Part shown: in pieces, positions 25,654-33,775 of the stretch
Layout of the letters: every line of letters starts with the position of its first letter
Position numbering within the stretch: position 1 is the first letter of the stretch
Source: Actinoplanes sp. DH11
GTDB taxonomy: Bacteria > Actinomycetota > Actinomycetes > Mycobacteriales > Micromonosporaceae
Direction: 5' to 3'
Length of the DNA: 52,954 bases
NCBI RefSeq assembly: GCF_020873875.1
Contig: NZ_JAHWGU010000013.1
Location: 1-52,954 of the forward strand
Program-made: the position numbers and the translations under genes
Notes under the pieces: model-generated
The model's database searches: none
Told to the model about the DNA's origin: nothing
Seen by the model: the letters and a program-made list of their open reading frames with translations, nothing else

Positions 25654-26376
25654 GTCGAGCACGTGCGTCGCCTTCGCGTCGTTGGCCAGGTTCTCCACCA
25701 TCACGTCGCCGCCGCCCGCCTCCGTCTTCACCCGGTAGGCGCCGTCCGGAACCGTCAGGTTGAGGTCGCCGCTCTGCACCGACGCGGTCACCGAGGCGGG
25801 GACGTCGAGCACCAGGCTCATGTCACCGGAGGTGGCGCGTGCCTCGATCGGGCCGGCGATGTCGTCCGCCCTGATGTCACCGGAGGTCAGTTCGACGGTC
25901 AGCGACGGCGCGCCCGTCACCGACATGTCGCCGGACGTCGCCTCGATCGCGACCGGGCCGGTGGCCCGCTCCACCAGGATGTCGCCCGAGGTCATCTTCA
26001 GATCGACGGCACCGACGCCGGTCAGGCCCATGTCGCCGGAGCGCACGTCGCCCTTGACGGCGACACCCGCCGGCGCGGTGATCTCGTAGCTGACGTGACA
26101 GTTGCGGCCGCAGTCGGTCGAGATGTCGAGCGTCGAGCCGGAGAGCGAGTAGGACGGCCCGGGATCGGTGCTGCCCCGGATCACCCGCCGGATCGAGGTC
26201 TCCGTCGTGTCGGCCGTGTTGATCAGCACGTCACCGCCACCGCCCCGCAGCACGATGTCGGTGATCTTCGCCTTCTCGGTGTCCTCGAAAGTCATCCGGG
26301 CGCCGACCACACCGTCACAGCCGGCCAGGGCGATCATCGAGGCGGCGGCGAGGACGAGAGCAACTTTTCGGCTCAT
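25612..26376 (-). CDS. DUF4097 lipoprotein
   Basis: A 254-aa predicted lipoprotein: signal MSRKVALVLAAASMIALAGC with a lipobox ending at Cys 20, then a repetitive beta-solenoid-like domain in which DMSVTG, GDIRAD, GDMSLV and GDLNLTV type turns recur about every 20 residues, typical of DUF4097 (putative adhesin). The role is unknown; homologues are surface or envelope proteins. The ATG follows GGAAGG with good spacing. It converges on and overlaps the acyltransferase gene by 42 bp. Confidence 0.85.
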   Translation of the reverse strand: MSRKVALVLAAASMIALAGCDGVVGARMTFEDTEKAKITDIVLRGGGGDVLINTADTTETSIRRVIRGSTDPGPSYSLSGSTLDISTDCGRNCHVSYEITAPAGVAVKGDVRSGDMGLTGVGAVDLKMTSGDILVERATGPVAIEATSGDMSVTGAPSLTVELTSGDIRADDIAGPIEARATSGDMSLVLDVPASVTASVQSGDLNLTVPDGAYRVKTEAGGGDVMVENLANDAKATHVLDLRTRSGDLFVTTG

Positions 26377-26539
26377 GCTGTGCCTTCCGTCAGGCGTGCC
26401 CGGCCGGGGTGCCGCTCGGTGCAGTCGGTCATGCCCCTGACGCTATTTCCGCCGGCACTCGCGCACCACCGGTCCCGTCCCGGAGGCGACCCTGAGATCC
26501 GGGTCAGGGTTTGTCGTAGGCACCGGGCAGAATGGCGGG

Positions 26540-27316
26540 GTGCCTGCCGGATACCGACGCCAGCTCTACCGCGACGACGCGGTGGTCCTGCGTGTGCAGA
26601 AACTCGGCGAGAGCGACCGCATCGTCACCCTGCTGACCCGGCGGCACGGCCGGTTGCGTGCCGTCGCCCGCGGCGTGCGGCGCACCTCGTCGCGCTTCGG
26701 TGCCCGGCTCGAGCCGTTCGGCCACATCGACCTCCAGCTCGCCGGCTCGCCGGAGGGGGTGGGCAGCTCGCTGCACTCGGTGAGCCAGGTCGAGGCGGTC
26801 TCCCTCTTCGGCAAGAACTTCCTCACCGACTACCCGCGATACACCGCGGCCAGCGCGATCTGCGAGACCGCCGAGCGGCTCACCCCGGTGGAGCGCGAGC
26901 CCGCGCTGCGGCTGTTCCAGCTGACCCTCGGCGCGTTCAAGGCCCTCGCCGCCGGTGAGCACGCCGGCAGCCTGGTGCTCGACGCCTACCTGCTGCGCGC
27001 CATGGCCTTCGGCGGCTGGGCGCCGGCGGTCGACGAGTGCGCGGTCTGCGGCACCCCCGGCCGGCACGCCGCTTTCGCCGTCCCGGCCGGCGGCGCGGTC
27101 TGCCCCGACTGCCGTCCGCCCGGTGCGGCACACCCCAGCCCGGCGACCCTCGGCCTGATGTCGGCCCTGACCAGCGGTGACTGGGCAGTCGCGGACGCCT
27201 CCGAGACGCCGGTGCGCCGGGAGTGCAGCGGCCTGGTCGCCGCCCACCTGCAATGGCACATGGAGCGGGCGCTGCGCTCGCTCCCGCTTGTCGATCGACG
27301 GGAGTTGAACCCTTGA
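26540..27316 (+). CDS. recO: DNA repair protein RecO
   Basis: RecO anneals ssDNA and with RecR loads RecA in the RecF pathway. The 258-aa protein has the N-terminal OB-fold (DDAVVLRVQKLGESDRIVTL, RGVRRTSSRFGARLEPF), the helical middle region and the zinc-site pairs CAVCG and CPDC. Length is normal. The GTG start has CAGAAT 6 nt upstream, a leaderless arrangement. Its stop overlaps the uppS start as TTGA, so recO and uppS are coupled, the usual actinobacterial pair. Confidence 0.93.
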   Translation: MPAGYRRQLYRDDAVVLRVQKLGESDRIVTLLTRRHGRLRAVARGVRRTSSRFGARLEPFGHIDLQLAGSPEGVGSSLHSVSQVEAVSLFGKNFLTDYPRYTAASAICETAERLTPVEREPALRLFQLTLGAFKALAAGEHAGSLVLDAYLLRAMAFGGWAPAVDECAVCGTPGRHAAFAVPAGGAVCPDCRPPGAAHPSPATLGLMSALTSGDWAVADASETPVRRECSGLVAAHLQWHMERALRSLPLVDRRELNP

Positions 27317-28095
27317 GCCCGCGTCCGCCCACCCCACACATCTCCGGTGCGAGGCCACCAAAACTGCCGGCCGCCGCGCTGCCGAAGCATGTGGCGATAG
27401 TCATGGACGGCAACGGCCGCTGGGCCAAGGAGCGCGGGCTCTCCCGCACCAAGGGACACGAGCAGGGGGAGCACTCGCTGTTCGACACCATCGAGGGCGC
27501 CATCGAGCTGGGCATTCCGTACCTGTCGGCCTACGCCTTCTCCACCGAGAACTGGAAGCGCTCGCCCGAGGAGGTGCGCTTCCTGATGGGGTTCAACCGC
27601 GACGTCATCCGGCGCCGCCGTGACCAGCTGGTCGACCTCGGTGTGCGGGTGGTCTGGTCCGGCCGGGCCGGCCGGCTCTGGAAGAGCGTGATCTCCGAGC
27701 TGCAGACCGCCGAGGAGATGAGCCGGAAGAACTCGACGCTCACCCTTCAGTTCTGCGTCAACTACGGCGGCCAGGCGGAGATCGCGGATGCCGCGGCCGC
27801 CATCGCGCGCGACGTGGCGGCGGGCAAGCTCAAGGCTGACAAGGTCAACGAGAAGACCATCGCCCGCTACCTCTACCACCCGGAGATCCCCGAGGTGGAC
27901 ATGTTCCTGCGGCCCTCCGGCGAGCAGCGCACCTCCAACTTCCTGCTCTGGCAGTCGGCGTACGCGGAGATGGTCTACCTGGACACCCTCTGGCCCGACT
28001 TCGACCGCCGCCACCTGTGGTACGCGTGCGAGCTCTACGCGCAGCGTGACCGCCGGTTCGGCGGCGCCCTGCCGAACCCGGTCAGCCCGACGTAA
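27313..28095 (+). CDS. uppS: isoprenyl transferase (undecaprenyl/polyprenyl diphosphate synthase)
   Basis: Cis-prenyltransferase that makes the long-chain polyprenyl diphosphate used as lipid carrier in cell-wall synthesis. The 260-aa protein shows HVAIVMDGNGRWAK (catalytic Asp 32), AFSTENWKRS, FCVNYGG and the terminal RPSGEQRTSNFLLWQ signature. The best start is TTG at 27313, overlapping the recO stop as TTGA and preceded by GGGAG; no ATG or GTG is suitably placed. The product chain length cannot be read. Its 3' end overlaps the convergent HAD gene by 14 bp. Confidence 0.93.
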   Translation: MSPRPPTPHISGARPPKLPAAALPKHVAIVMDGNGRWAKERGLSRTKGHEQGEHSLFDTIEGAIELGIPYLSAYAFSTENWKRSPEEVRFLMGFNRDVIRRRRDQLVDLGVRVVWSGRAGRLWKSVISELQTAEEMSRKNSTLTLQFCVNYGGQAEIADAAAAIARDVAAGKLKADKVNEKTIARYLYHPEIPEVDMFLRPSGEQRTSNFLLWQSAYAEMVYLDTLWPDFDRRHLWYACELYAQRDRRFGGALPNPVSPT

Positions 28096-28768
28096 GGGCC
28101 CGGACCGCGGCCTCGGCGTCACTCAGGTCGGTCAGCACGGTGTGCGCCCCGGCGGCGGCCAGCTCGGCCGCCGGGGTCGCGCCGGTCGCGACCGCGACCA
28201 CGGCGGCGCCGTTGGCCAGGGCCGCCGTCACGTCGTTCACCGTGTCACCGACGACGACCGGGCGGAACCGCTCACCGTACTTCGCCTCCGCCCGCGCCAA
28301 GCTCCGCTTCACCAGGGTGGCCCGGACACTGTCGTCGGTGCCGTACCCGCCGACCTCGAAGTCGAAGTCGTCGGCCAGCCCGAACGCGGCGACCTTGAGC
28401 CGGGCCACCTGCGGGATGTTGCCGGTGACCAGAGTCTGCACGATCCCCGGGTCGGTGCCGAGATGGGTGAGCACCTCACGGACGCCCGGCATGAGCGCGC
28501 CCTGCTCGGCGAACTCGTGCCCGGCCTGCTCGACCAGCTCCACATATCGCGCGAAGAAGCGCTCCGGGGTGCAGTCCGTCACGCCGTGCGTGGCGAAGAC
28601 CTCGGCGCAGATGTCCAGGTCGGTGCGCCCGCCGAAGACCGGGGTCTCCCGCCAGCCCACCCCGGTGACCTCGGTGAACGCCGCCTTCCACGACCGGGCC
28701 GCCACCCCGCCACCGCGCAGCAGCGTGTAGTCGATGTCCCACATGACCAGCAGCCGCGGAACTCTCAC
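28082..28768 (-). CDS. HAD-superfamily hydrolase, phosphoglycolate phosphatase-like
   Basis: A 228-aa haloacid-dehalogenase phosphatase. Motif I is WDIDYTLL with nucleophile Asp 11 and Asp 13; TLVTGNIPQVARLK supplies motif II, and a conserved Lys region and VVVGDTVNDVTAA (motif IV) follow. A helical cap lies between motifs I and II. The substrate is unknown; 2-phosphoglycolate or another small phosphate ester is likely from the family. The GTG start overlaps the stop of the upstream thiamine-binding protein gene as GTGA, so the two form an operon, which might point to a thiamin-phosphate-related substrate (speculative). Confidence 0.82.
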   Translation of the reverse strand: MRVPRLLVMWDIDYTLLRGGGVAARSWKAAFTEVTGVGWRETPVFGGRTDLDICAEVFATHGVTDCTPERFFARYVELVEQAGHEFAEQGALMPGVREVLTHLGTDPGIVQTLVTGNIPQVARLKVAAFGLADDFDFEVGGYGTDDSVRATLVKRSLARAEAKYGERFRPVVVGDTVNDVTAALANGAAVVAVATGATPAAELAAAGAHTVLTDLSDAEAAVRALTSG

Positions 28769-29058
28769 TGCCCGAGAACCCGCTCGATGTGCTCCACTTT
28801 CGCGGTGAGCGCGCCGGTCACGCCGGGCCGGACGTCGGCCTTCAACGACAGGCTGACCCGGGGCGCGACCGCGGCGACGGCGTCCACGGCCTGCTTCACG
28901 ACCGCCATCACCTCGTCCCACTCGCCCTCGATCGTGGTGAACATGGCGTCGGTCCGGTTCGGCAGGCCGGAGGCGCGAACCACGCGGACAGCCTCGGCGA
29001 CGGCGTCCCCGACGGAGTCGCCGGCGCCCAGGGGCGTGACGGAGAAGGCTACGAGCAT
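28765..29058 (-). CDS. MTH1187/YkoF-type thiamine-binding protein
   Basis: A 97-aa protein of the MTH1187 (DUF77) family, small ferredoxin-like proteins, some of which bind thiamin or its pyrimidine moiety HMP. The sequence VAFSVTPLGAGDSVGDAVAEAV and the FTTIEGEWDEVMAVVKQA segment are typical. It is first in a two-gene operon with the HAD phosphatase. GAGGAT ends 6 nt before the ATG, and an AT-rich stretch with short inverted repeats (29104-29129) lies upstream. No TPP riboswitch is seen here, unlike the thiamin transporter 7 kb away. Confidence 0.8.
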   Translation of the reverse strand: MLVAFSVTPLGAGDSVGDAVAEAVRVVRASGLPNRTDAMFTTIEGEWDEVMAVVKQAVDAVAAVAPRVSLSLKADVRPGVTGALTAKVEHIERVLGQ

Positions 29059-29142
29059 GCCCTCATCCTCTCAGGCCGAAGCCTTGAGTCGATCTATGCA
29101 CGGGACTAATCTAGTCGCATAACAACTAGGCGCGAGTTGGCA

Positions 29143-29202
29143 AGCTGGGCTGGTCGCGCTGGCTGGGCTGGGCTGGTCGGGCTGGCTGGGCTGGTCGGGC
29201 TG
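29143..29202. repeat. short GGCTGGGCTGGTCG tandem repeat
   Basis: Three imperfect copies of an approximately 18-bp unit containing GCTGGGCTGGTCG lie in the 180-bp gap between the thiamine-binding protein gene and vapB. Confidence 0.7.
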
Positions 29203-29238
29203 AACTCCGCCGCATGAGAGCACGGGGATAGTGGCTGC

Positions 29239-29457
29239 ATGGGAGACGTGATGGTGAAGAGCCTGGTCGATCTGGACGCCGAGGCGCTTATCGACGCGTC
29301 CGAGCACCTCGGCACCTCCGGGTGGGGGGATACCGTCAACGCCGCGCTGCGTGAGATCGCGGTGATCCACCGGCGGCGCGAGGCTCTGGCTCAGCTCACC
29401 GCGCTAGCGCGGACGGGTCAGTTCGACGAGTTGCTCGAGAAGAAGCGCCGGCCGTGA
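29239..29457 (+). CDS. vapB: VapB-type antitoxin
   Basis: A 72-residue antitoxin: an N-terminal ribbon-helix-helix-like DNA-binding part (MVKSLVDLDAEALIDASEHL, TVNAALREIA) and a C-terminal arm (ALARTGQFDELLEKKRRP) expected to wrap the toxin. It overlaps vapC by 4 bp (GTGA), the standard antitoxin-first arrangement, and should repress its own operon. GATAGT ends 6 nt before the ATG at 29239; the ATG at 29251 is an alternative start closer to the family N-terminus. Confidence 0.85.
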   Translation: MGDVMVKSLVDLDAEALIDASEHLGTSGWGDTVNAALREIAVIHRRREALAQLTALARTGQFDELLEKKRRP

Positions 29458-29876
29458 CCACGAAGTATCTGATCGACACCAGCGCCTTCATGCGGCTCCT
29501 GTGCGAGCCGGCCGTCCAGTCGGCATGGCTCGACCAGATCGACGCAGGTGTGCTGGGGGTCTGCCCGCTCACCGAGCTGGAGATCCTCTTCACCGCGAGA
29601 TCCAAGGTCGACCGCGGCGAACTGGAGGCCGCGATCAGGGGGTCGTGCGCCTGGCTGACGGTTCCGGACCGGGCGTTCGACCGTGCCCTGTCCGTGCAGA
29701 AGGACCTGACGGATCGCGGGGCGCACCGCTCCGCCGGGCCGGTCGACCTCGTGGTCGCCGCGACCGCCGAGCATCACCGGACCACGATCTTGCACTACGA
29801 CAGAGATTTCGAGCAGGTGGCAGCGGTGACGGGTCAGGCGGCCCGATGGGTGGCGGATCCGGGTTCCGTCGACTGA
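29454..29876 (+). CDS. vapC: VapC-type PIN-domain ribonuclease toxin
   Basis: Mg-dependent endoribonuclease toxin. The 140-aa PIN domain has the acidic residues of the active site in YLIDTSAF (Asp 8), PLTELEIL (Glu 41/43), VDLVVAATA (Asp 98) and HYDRDF (Asp 116/118), so it looks active. Target RNA cannot be inferred. The GTG start overlaps vapB, ensuring coupled translation. A second antitoxin-like gene follows after 23 bp in the same orientation. Confidence 0.9.
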   Translation: MTTKYLIDTSAFMRLLCEPAVQSAWLDQIDAGVLGVCPLTELEILFTARSKVDRGELEAAIRGSCAWLTVPDRAFDRALSVQKDLTDRGAHRSAGPVDLVVAATAEHHRTTILHYDRDFEQVAAVTGQAARWVADPGSVD

Positions 29877-29899
29877 ACGCCGTGCGGAGAGGAATTCGA

Positions 29900-30088
29900 A
29901 TGATCAAGAGGGCTATCGAAGTCGATCAGGCCGCGCTGGCTGTGGCTGCCGGTCTGCTCGGCACCGCGGGGGAGGAGGAGACAGTGAATGCCGCCCTGCG
30001 CGAGATCGCCGCTCTCCGCCGGAGACTGCTCAGCTTCGACGAGAAGGCGGCGGAGGCCGGTGGATCCGCTGCTGCTCAGAGGACGTAA
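29900..30088 (+). CDS. second VapB-like antitoxin without its own toxin
   Basis: A 62-residue protein that shares TVNAALREIA and the general plan of the upstream VapB (MIKRAIEVDQAALAVAAGLL at the N-terminus) but has a shorter, different C-terminal arm. It starts at ATG behind AGAGGA and follows vapC by 23 bp, so it is probably in the same transcript. No toxin gene follows; its 3' end overlaps the convergent PH-domain gene by 13 bp. It may be an accessory or decoy antitoxin, or a remnant of a second pair. Confidence 0.7.
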   Translation: MIKRAIEVDQAALAVAAGLLGTAGEEETVNAALREIAALRRRLLSFDEKAAEAGGSAAAQRT

Positions 30089-30450
30089 TTGGCGATCATC
30101 TGGCTCAGCTGGCGGATGTCGACGTTGCGCTTGAACTCGAGGCGGACCTTGCCGAGGCCGCTGTACCAGAGGTCGAGCTCGGTGTCCCGGTCCAGGCTGC
30201 CGGCGGTCTCCACCGAGAAGGCCTGAATCTTGCTGTACGGCAGCGACGTGAAATCGGTCTTCGACCCGGTGATGCCCTGCACGTTCGCGGCGATGAGGCG
30301 CTTGTTGGTGAAGACGACGAAGTCGCGGACCGATTTGAACGTGTAGAAGACCTGCTCGCCCTGGATCAGGAACGGGGCGACCTGGGGGATCACCTCCTGC
30401 GGGTCGCAGGGGTTGAGCTTGAACACGGAACCGTTGGAGAAGTCGATCAC
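30076..30450 (-). CDS. bacterial PH-domain protein
   Basis: A 124-aa protein that is almost entirely one PH-like domain of the bacterial PF08000 type: FKSVRDFVVFTNKRLIAANVQG, then SKTDFTSLPYSKIQAFSVETAG and the final amphipathic helix DIRQLSQMIANYVL. Such domains form ring-like oligomers in a solved homologue; cellular role unknown. It starts at GTG with TAGGGT exactly 6 nt upstream and no ribosome-binding site, so it is probably leaderless. The 3' end overlaps the orphan antitoxin gene by 13 bp. Confidence 0.85.
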   Translation of the reverse strand: MIDFSNGSVFKLNPCDPQEVIPQVAPFLIQGEQVFYTFKSVRDFVVFTNKRLIAANVQGITGSKTDFTSLPYSKIQAFSVETAGSLDRDTELDLWYSGLGKVRLEFKRNVDIRQLSQMIANYVL

Positions 30451-30456
30451 GCACTG

Positions 30457-30462
30457 ACCCTA
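30457..30462 (-). promoter_or_regulatory. leaderless -10 box of the PH-domain gene
   Basis: TAGGGT on the minus strand, six bases, then the GTG start at 30450. Confidence 0.55.
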
Positions 30463-30477
30463 GCCGCGGCGGTGGCC

Positions 30478-31407
30478 CTAGCCGCGGCCGCGGCGGTGGC
30501 TGAGGAGGCCGGCGATCTCGGCGGCCAGGTCGGTGGTGGCTTCGATCTCGGTTCGGCGGATGGAGACGTTTTCGATGTTGAAGCCGTACGGGATGCCCAG
30601 GTGTTCGCAGAAGTCGATGAGGTCGCGGGCGATCGCGACGCACTGGCGGTAGGACTCGGTCAGGGGGTCCTCGGCGTGGCGCAGGGAGTTCTGCAGCCAG
30701 CGGGGGACGTCGACGCCCAGCCAGCCCAGGAACTCCAGGGTCTTCAAGGAGCCGCACAGGGACAGCGTGAAGATGACCGTGCGGGGTTCGACGCTCTTGG
30801 CGCGGCAGGCGTAGTAGTAGTCGGAGAGCAGGTTCTTCGTCTCGTTGACGTGGTAGACGACCTGGGAGACGAAGAAGGCGGCACCCCGGTCCTGTTTGGC
30901 AAGCATGCGCAGGTGCTCGTCCGGGCGTTCGCCGATCACCACGGCGCCCAACGGCAGGTCGGGGCGCACCTGGGTGCGCAGTGCCTGTGCCCGGCGCAGG
31001 TCGGTGCGGACCGCTTTGCCGCCGGAGGAGGCGCCCACGAAGACGCTGAGGACCCGGTCGTCGACGCCGGTCATCCAGTCCCGCAGCTCGTCCTCGGTGT
31101 ACTTGCCGACGCAGCGGTAGATGATCACCGGCTGGTGCCAGTCGCTCAGGTGGTCGGCGTAGTAGCGGGCCGGGTCGAGGGTTTCCAGGTAGGGGAAGGG
31201 CCGCTCGTCCGGGTTGCGGTCCGACTCGTCGTCGATGTCGTAGATGATCAGGCCGTCGAGGTCGAGACCGCTGAGCCGGTCCAGGGTGACCTTGGCGATC
31301 TCGCGGACCCGGTCGTCGGGGGTGCTGCGCCGCGGCGGCGTGATGCTGAAGAGCAGCACGCCGCTGCGGGTGTCGGCCAGCAGTTGTCGCAAACGGGGAC
31401 GAGACAT
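30478..31407 (-). CDS. methylenetetrahydrofolate reductase-like protein
   Basis: A 309-aa protein with a probable TIM-barrel of the MTHFR type: VLLFSITPPR at strand 1, GLIIYDIDDESDRNPDERPF, LPLGAVVIGER and FFVSQVVYHVNETKNLL. Compared with catalytic MetF proteins the similarity is distant and key flavin/folate residues cannot be assigned with confidence, so it may have another role. TACTGT 7 nt before the ATG at 31407 marks this Met as the start; an upstream in-frame Met would lie before the promoter. The C-terminus ends in SHRRGRG. Its stop lies 28 bp upstream (plus-strand left) of nothing but the PH-domain gene's promoter. Confidence 0.6.
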   Translation of the reverse strand: MSRPRLRQLLADTRSGVLLFSITPPRRSTPDDRVREIAKVTLDRLSGLDLDGLIIYDIDDESDRNPDERPFPYLETLDPARYYADHLSDWHQPVIIYRCVGKYTEDELRDWMTGVDDRVLSVFVGASSGGKAVRTDLRRAQALRTQVRPDLPLGAVVIGERPDEHLRMLAKQDRGAAFFVSQVVYHVNETKNLLSDYYYACRAKSVEPRTVIFTLSLCGSLKTLEFLGWLGVDVPRWLQNSLRHAEDPLTESYRQCVAIARDLIDFCEHLGIPYGFNIENVSIRRTEIEATTDLAAEIAGLLSHRRGRG

Positions 31408-31414
31408 GCCCCCA

Positions 31415-31420
31415 ACAGTA
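31415..31420 (-). promoter_or_regulatory. leaderless -10 box of the MTHFR-like gene
   Basis: TACTGT on the minus strand, seven bases, then the ATG at 31407. It sits in the 25-bp gap after the stop of the preceding gene. Confidence 0.5.
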
Positions 31421-31432
31421 GGGATGTGCCGG

Positions 31433-31945
31433 TCAGTGATCGGCACAACAGGGGGTGGGATCCCGCCTTTCGAACGGGATCAGCCGCCCACCGGCCGCCG
31501 GGGTGGTGACCAGCACCAGTTCGCCGGCCCGGAACTGCGGGCGGACGAAGTCACCGGTCTCGACCACGGTGTCCGGTTGAGCCGGCCCGCCGCCCAGCAC
31601 CTCGACCCGGGAGATGGAGCTGCGCTGCAGGATCTCGCTGACGGTCAGTTCGCCGGTCAGCCGTTCGACGCCGGGGAACCGCACGGCCCGGCCGGACTGC
31701 CCGGCCGCCGCTGCCCGCGCGGCCGGTTCGAGGGCCGGGTCGCTCGGGAACGAGGCGTCGGTGAGCAGGCTGATCGCCACGTGCGGATGCGGCTCGGCGA
31801 CCAGGTGCGTGCAGGCCAGCACCGGCGCCGGGGTCAGCGCCCCGATCCAGTGGTCGGCCTCGGCCAGGGTGGTGTGACCCAGGCTGAGGCCGACGATCCG
31901 GGCGGCGCCGGCCGCCGGAGCGGCCGGCGCGACGGAGGAAGTCAT
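31433..31945 (-). CDS. conserved protein of unknown function coupled to the PHP gene
   Basis: I do not recognise this 170-aa protein. It has an Ala/Pro-rich N-terminus, a motif HTTLAEADHWIGAL, a His-rich stretch LVAEPHPHVAISLL, and ends in PTPCCADH with adjacent Cys residues that could bind metal. No signal peptide or membrane segment is seen. Its ATG overlaps the stop of the upstream PHP-domain gene as ATGA, so the two are co-translated and probably work on the same process. The alternative upstream Met at 31993 lies inside that gene and is unlikely. Confidence 0.65.
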   Translation of the reverse strand: MTSSVAPAAPAAGAARIVGLSLGHTTLAEADHWIGALTPAPVLACTHLVAEPHPHVAISLLTDASFPSDPALEPAARAAAAGQSGRAVRFPGVERLTGELTVSEILQRSSISRVEVLGGGPAQPDTVVETGDFVRPQFRAGELVLVTTPAAGGRLIPFERRDPTPCCADH

Positions 31946-33651
31946 CGGGGCAGAACCCAGATGGGGTTGGTGTAGAACCACAGGTCGCCCCACGGGTCGG
32001 CGGCGCCGGCCACGTCGAGCTGGGGACCGTACGGGTCGACCGAGGCGCCCATCAGACCCGGCTGGGTGCGGTTGCCGTCGGTGCCGCGGACCCGCAGGTA
32101 GAACGGCTTGTCGAGCCGGCCCAGCGAGTACGTGAACGACACCTTGCCGCTGGTCCGGGAAACCTCGAACGACTTCACGACCCGGGTGTTCGGGGTGGTG
32201 AAGGTGTCCCGGTCGCCGACCGGGCCGGTGACCGTGCCGACGATCACGTCGACCCGCTTGAGGGCCGGGACGAAACCGGCCCAGTTCGGGATGTCCTGCA
32301 GGTCGATCTCGAGGGTCAGCTCGGTCGAGGTGCCCCGCTTGACCTGGAGGACACCGCCGAGGGGGGTTCCGGTGAAGCCGCGGCGGTCACCGGCGACCCG
32401 GACCCGGGCGTCCAGGCCCTTGATCAGCCGGCCGTGGTCGACCCAGACGCGCCCGGCGCGCAGGCCGTCGACGACCGCCTTGTAGCCGAACGACGACGCG
32501 CCCACGTTGGTCCGGCCGTAGAAGCCGGGCCAGAAGTCGCCGGCCTGGGTGTTGATCGAGCCGTTGTAGACCGGGTCGTTGTACTTGCCGTTGGCGTTGA
32601 AGTCGCTGCCCGGGCCACGTTCGGTCTGGTCGAGGTAGTTGACGTGGCTGTCCGAGTTGACGGTGATCCACCACGCCTTGCCCTCGGCGAGCAGGCTGTC
32701 CCAGAGACCACCGACGGTCGAGGTCATCCAGTCGAAGCCACCCCAGGTGCGGTAGCTCTCCAGCGGGTAGCCGGGGAACGAGGCGGCCGACGGGTTGTTG
32801 TCGTAGTAGCCGCGGGCGCCGCCCCGGCCGTTCGGGGCGGGGATGCCGGCGGCCTGGTGACCGGGCGCGCCCTCGAAGCCGACGGCGACGCTGGGGTCGG
32901 CGTCCCGCCAGCCACGGATCTCGTGCGGGGAGTCGATGCCGCGGCGGGCCGGGTGGTTCGCGAAGAAGAGCGCGCCGTCGATCTTGCGCTTGCGGACCTG
33001 CTCGCCGAGGAACTTGATGCCGGCGATGGCCAGCGCCTCGTTCTGGGCGGCCGTGTTCGTCGACGGGGCGAACGTGCCGTCGTACGCGTTCTCGAACTGC
33101 TTGAGAACCGAGACCTCGTTCTTGCTGGGCGTGACGAACACGGTCGCGTGCTCGGCGGCCGGGATGTTCCACTCCAGGCCCTGGAAAGTGAGCAGCCCCT
33201 TGAGCTCCTCACGGGTCTTCACGATGTCCGGGTTGACCTTCTCCACACCGATCTTGGCGTGGGCGGCGCTGCCGTGGTCGGTGATGACGATCCAGTCGAG
33301 GCCGTACGCGTGGCCCTTCTGCGCCTGGTCGAGCACCCGGTACTGGGCGTCGGAGCTGTACTGCGTGTGGATGTGGTGGTCACCACTCAGCCACTGGAAG
33401 CCGCCTTTGCCCGTTCCGCCGCCCACCGGGCCGTGCGTGTGCGACAGGCCGGCCGCCTCGGCGGCACCGGGGCGGGCCAGCACGGAAGCGGCTGCGCCGG
33501 CACCGAGCAGGCCCGCGCCGAGCAGGAAGCGGCGCCGGGACCGGTCGCCGGGGGAGAGTTCGGTTTCCGGAACGCTGAGGTCGAGGGCCTCCGGCAGATC
33601 CCCGCCGGAGGTGTCCATGTCGTGGTGCGAGTGGTCGTGGCCGTGACCCAT
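31942..33651 (-). CDS. Tat-exported PHP-domain metallophosphoesterase-like protein
   Basis: A 569-aa secreted protein. A His/Asp-rich leader (MGHGHDHSHHDMD) precedes a twin-arginine signal (SRRRFLLGAG, residues 38-47, with an AEA-A cleavage region near 64-67). The mature part begins with a PHP domain: GDHHIHTQYSSDAQ (His 92-95), VITDHGSAAH, FFANHPARRGID and a later NSDSH, all metal-binding positions of phosphoesterases. A C-terminal beta-rich region follows. The substrate is unknown. The ATG follows AGGAG and the 3' end overlaps the unknown gene by 4 bp. Confidence 0.83.
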   Translation of the reverse strand: MGHGHDHSHHDMDTSGGDLPEALDLSVPETELSPGDRSRRRFLLGAGLLGAGAAASVLARPGAAEAAGLSHTHGPVGGGTGKGGFQWLSGDHHIHTQYSSDAQYRVLDQAQKGHAYGLDWIVITDHGSAAHAKIGVEKVNPDIVKTREELKGLLTFQGLEWNIPAAEHATVFVTPSKNEVSVLKQFENAYDGTFAPSTNTAAQNEALAIAGIKFLGEQVRKRKIDGALFFANHPARRGIDSPHEIRGWRDADPSVAVGFEGAPGHQAAGIPAPNGRGGARGYYDNNPSAASFPGYPLESYRTWGGFDWMTSTVGGLWDSLLAEGKAWWITVNSDSHVNYLDQTERGPGSDFNANGKYNDPVYNGSINTQAGDFWPGFYGRTNVGASSFGYKAVVDGLRAGRVWVDHGRLIKGLDARVRVAGDRRGFTGTPLGGVLQVKRGTSTELTLEIDLQDIPNWAGFVPALKRVDVIVGTVTGPVGDRDTFTTPNTRVVKSFEVSRTSGKVSFTYSLGRLDKPFYLRVRGTDGNRTQPGLMGASVDPYGPQLDVAGAADPWGDLWFYTNPIWVLPR

Positions 33652-33775
33652 GTCGGTGAACTCCTACGAGGAAACGTGCAGTGGAGATCACCCTGGTCCG
33701 GTCAGGACAACTTCGGCTGTCGCACTCGTGACGCCGAAGCGAACGATCAACCGACGATCGGACGGGCGGCGAGCG

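Noticed and set aside
31433..31993. Upstream ATG at 31993 for the gene coupled to the PHP gene
   Set aside because: It lies within the PHP coding region and lacks a ribosome-binding site; ATG 31945 overlaps the stop as ATGA.
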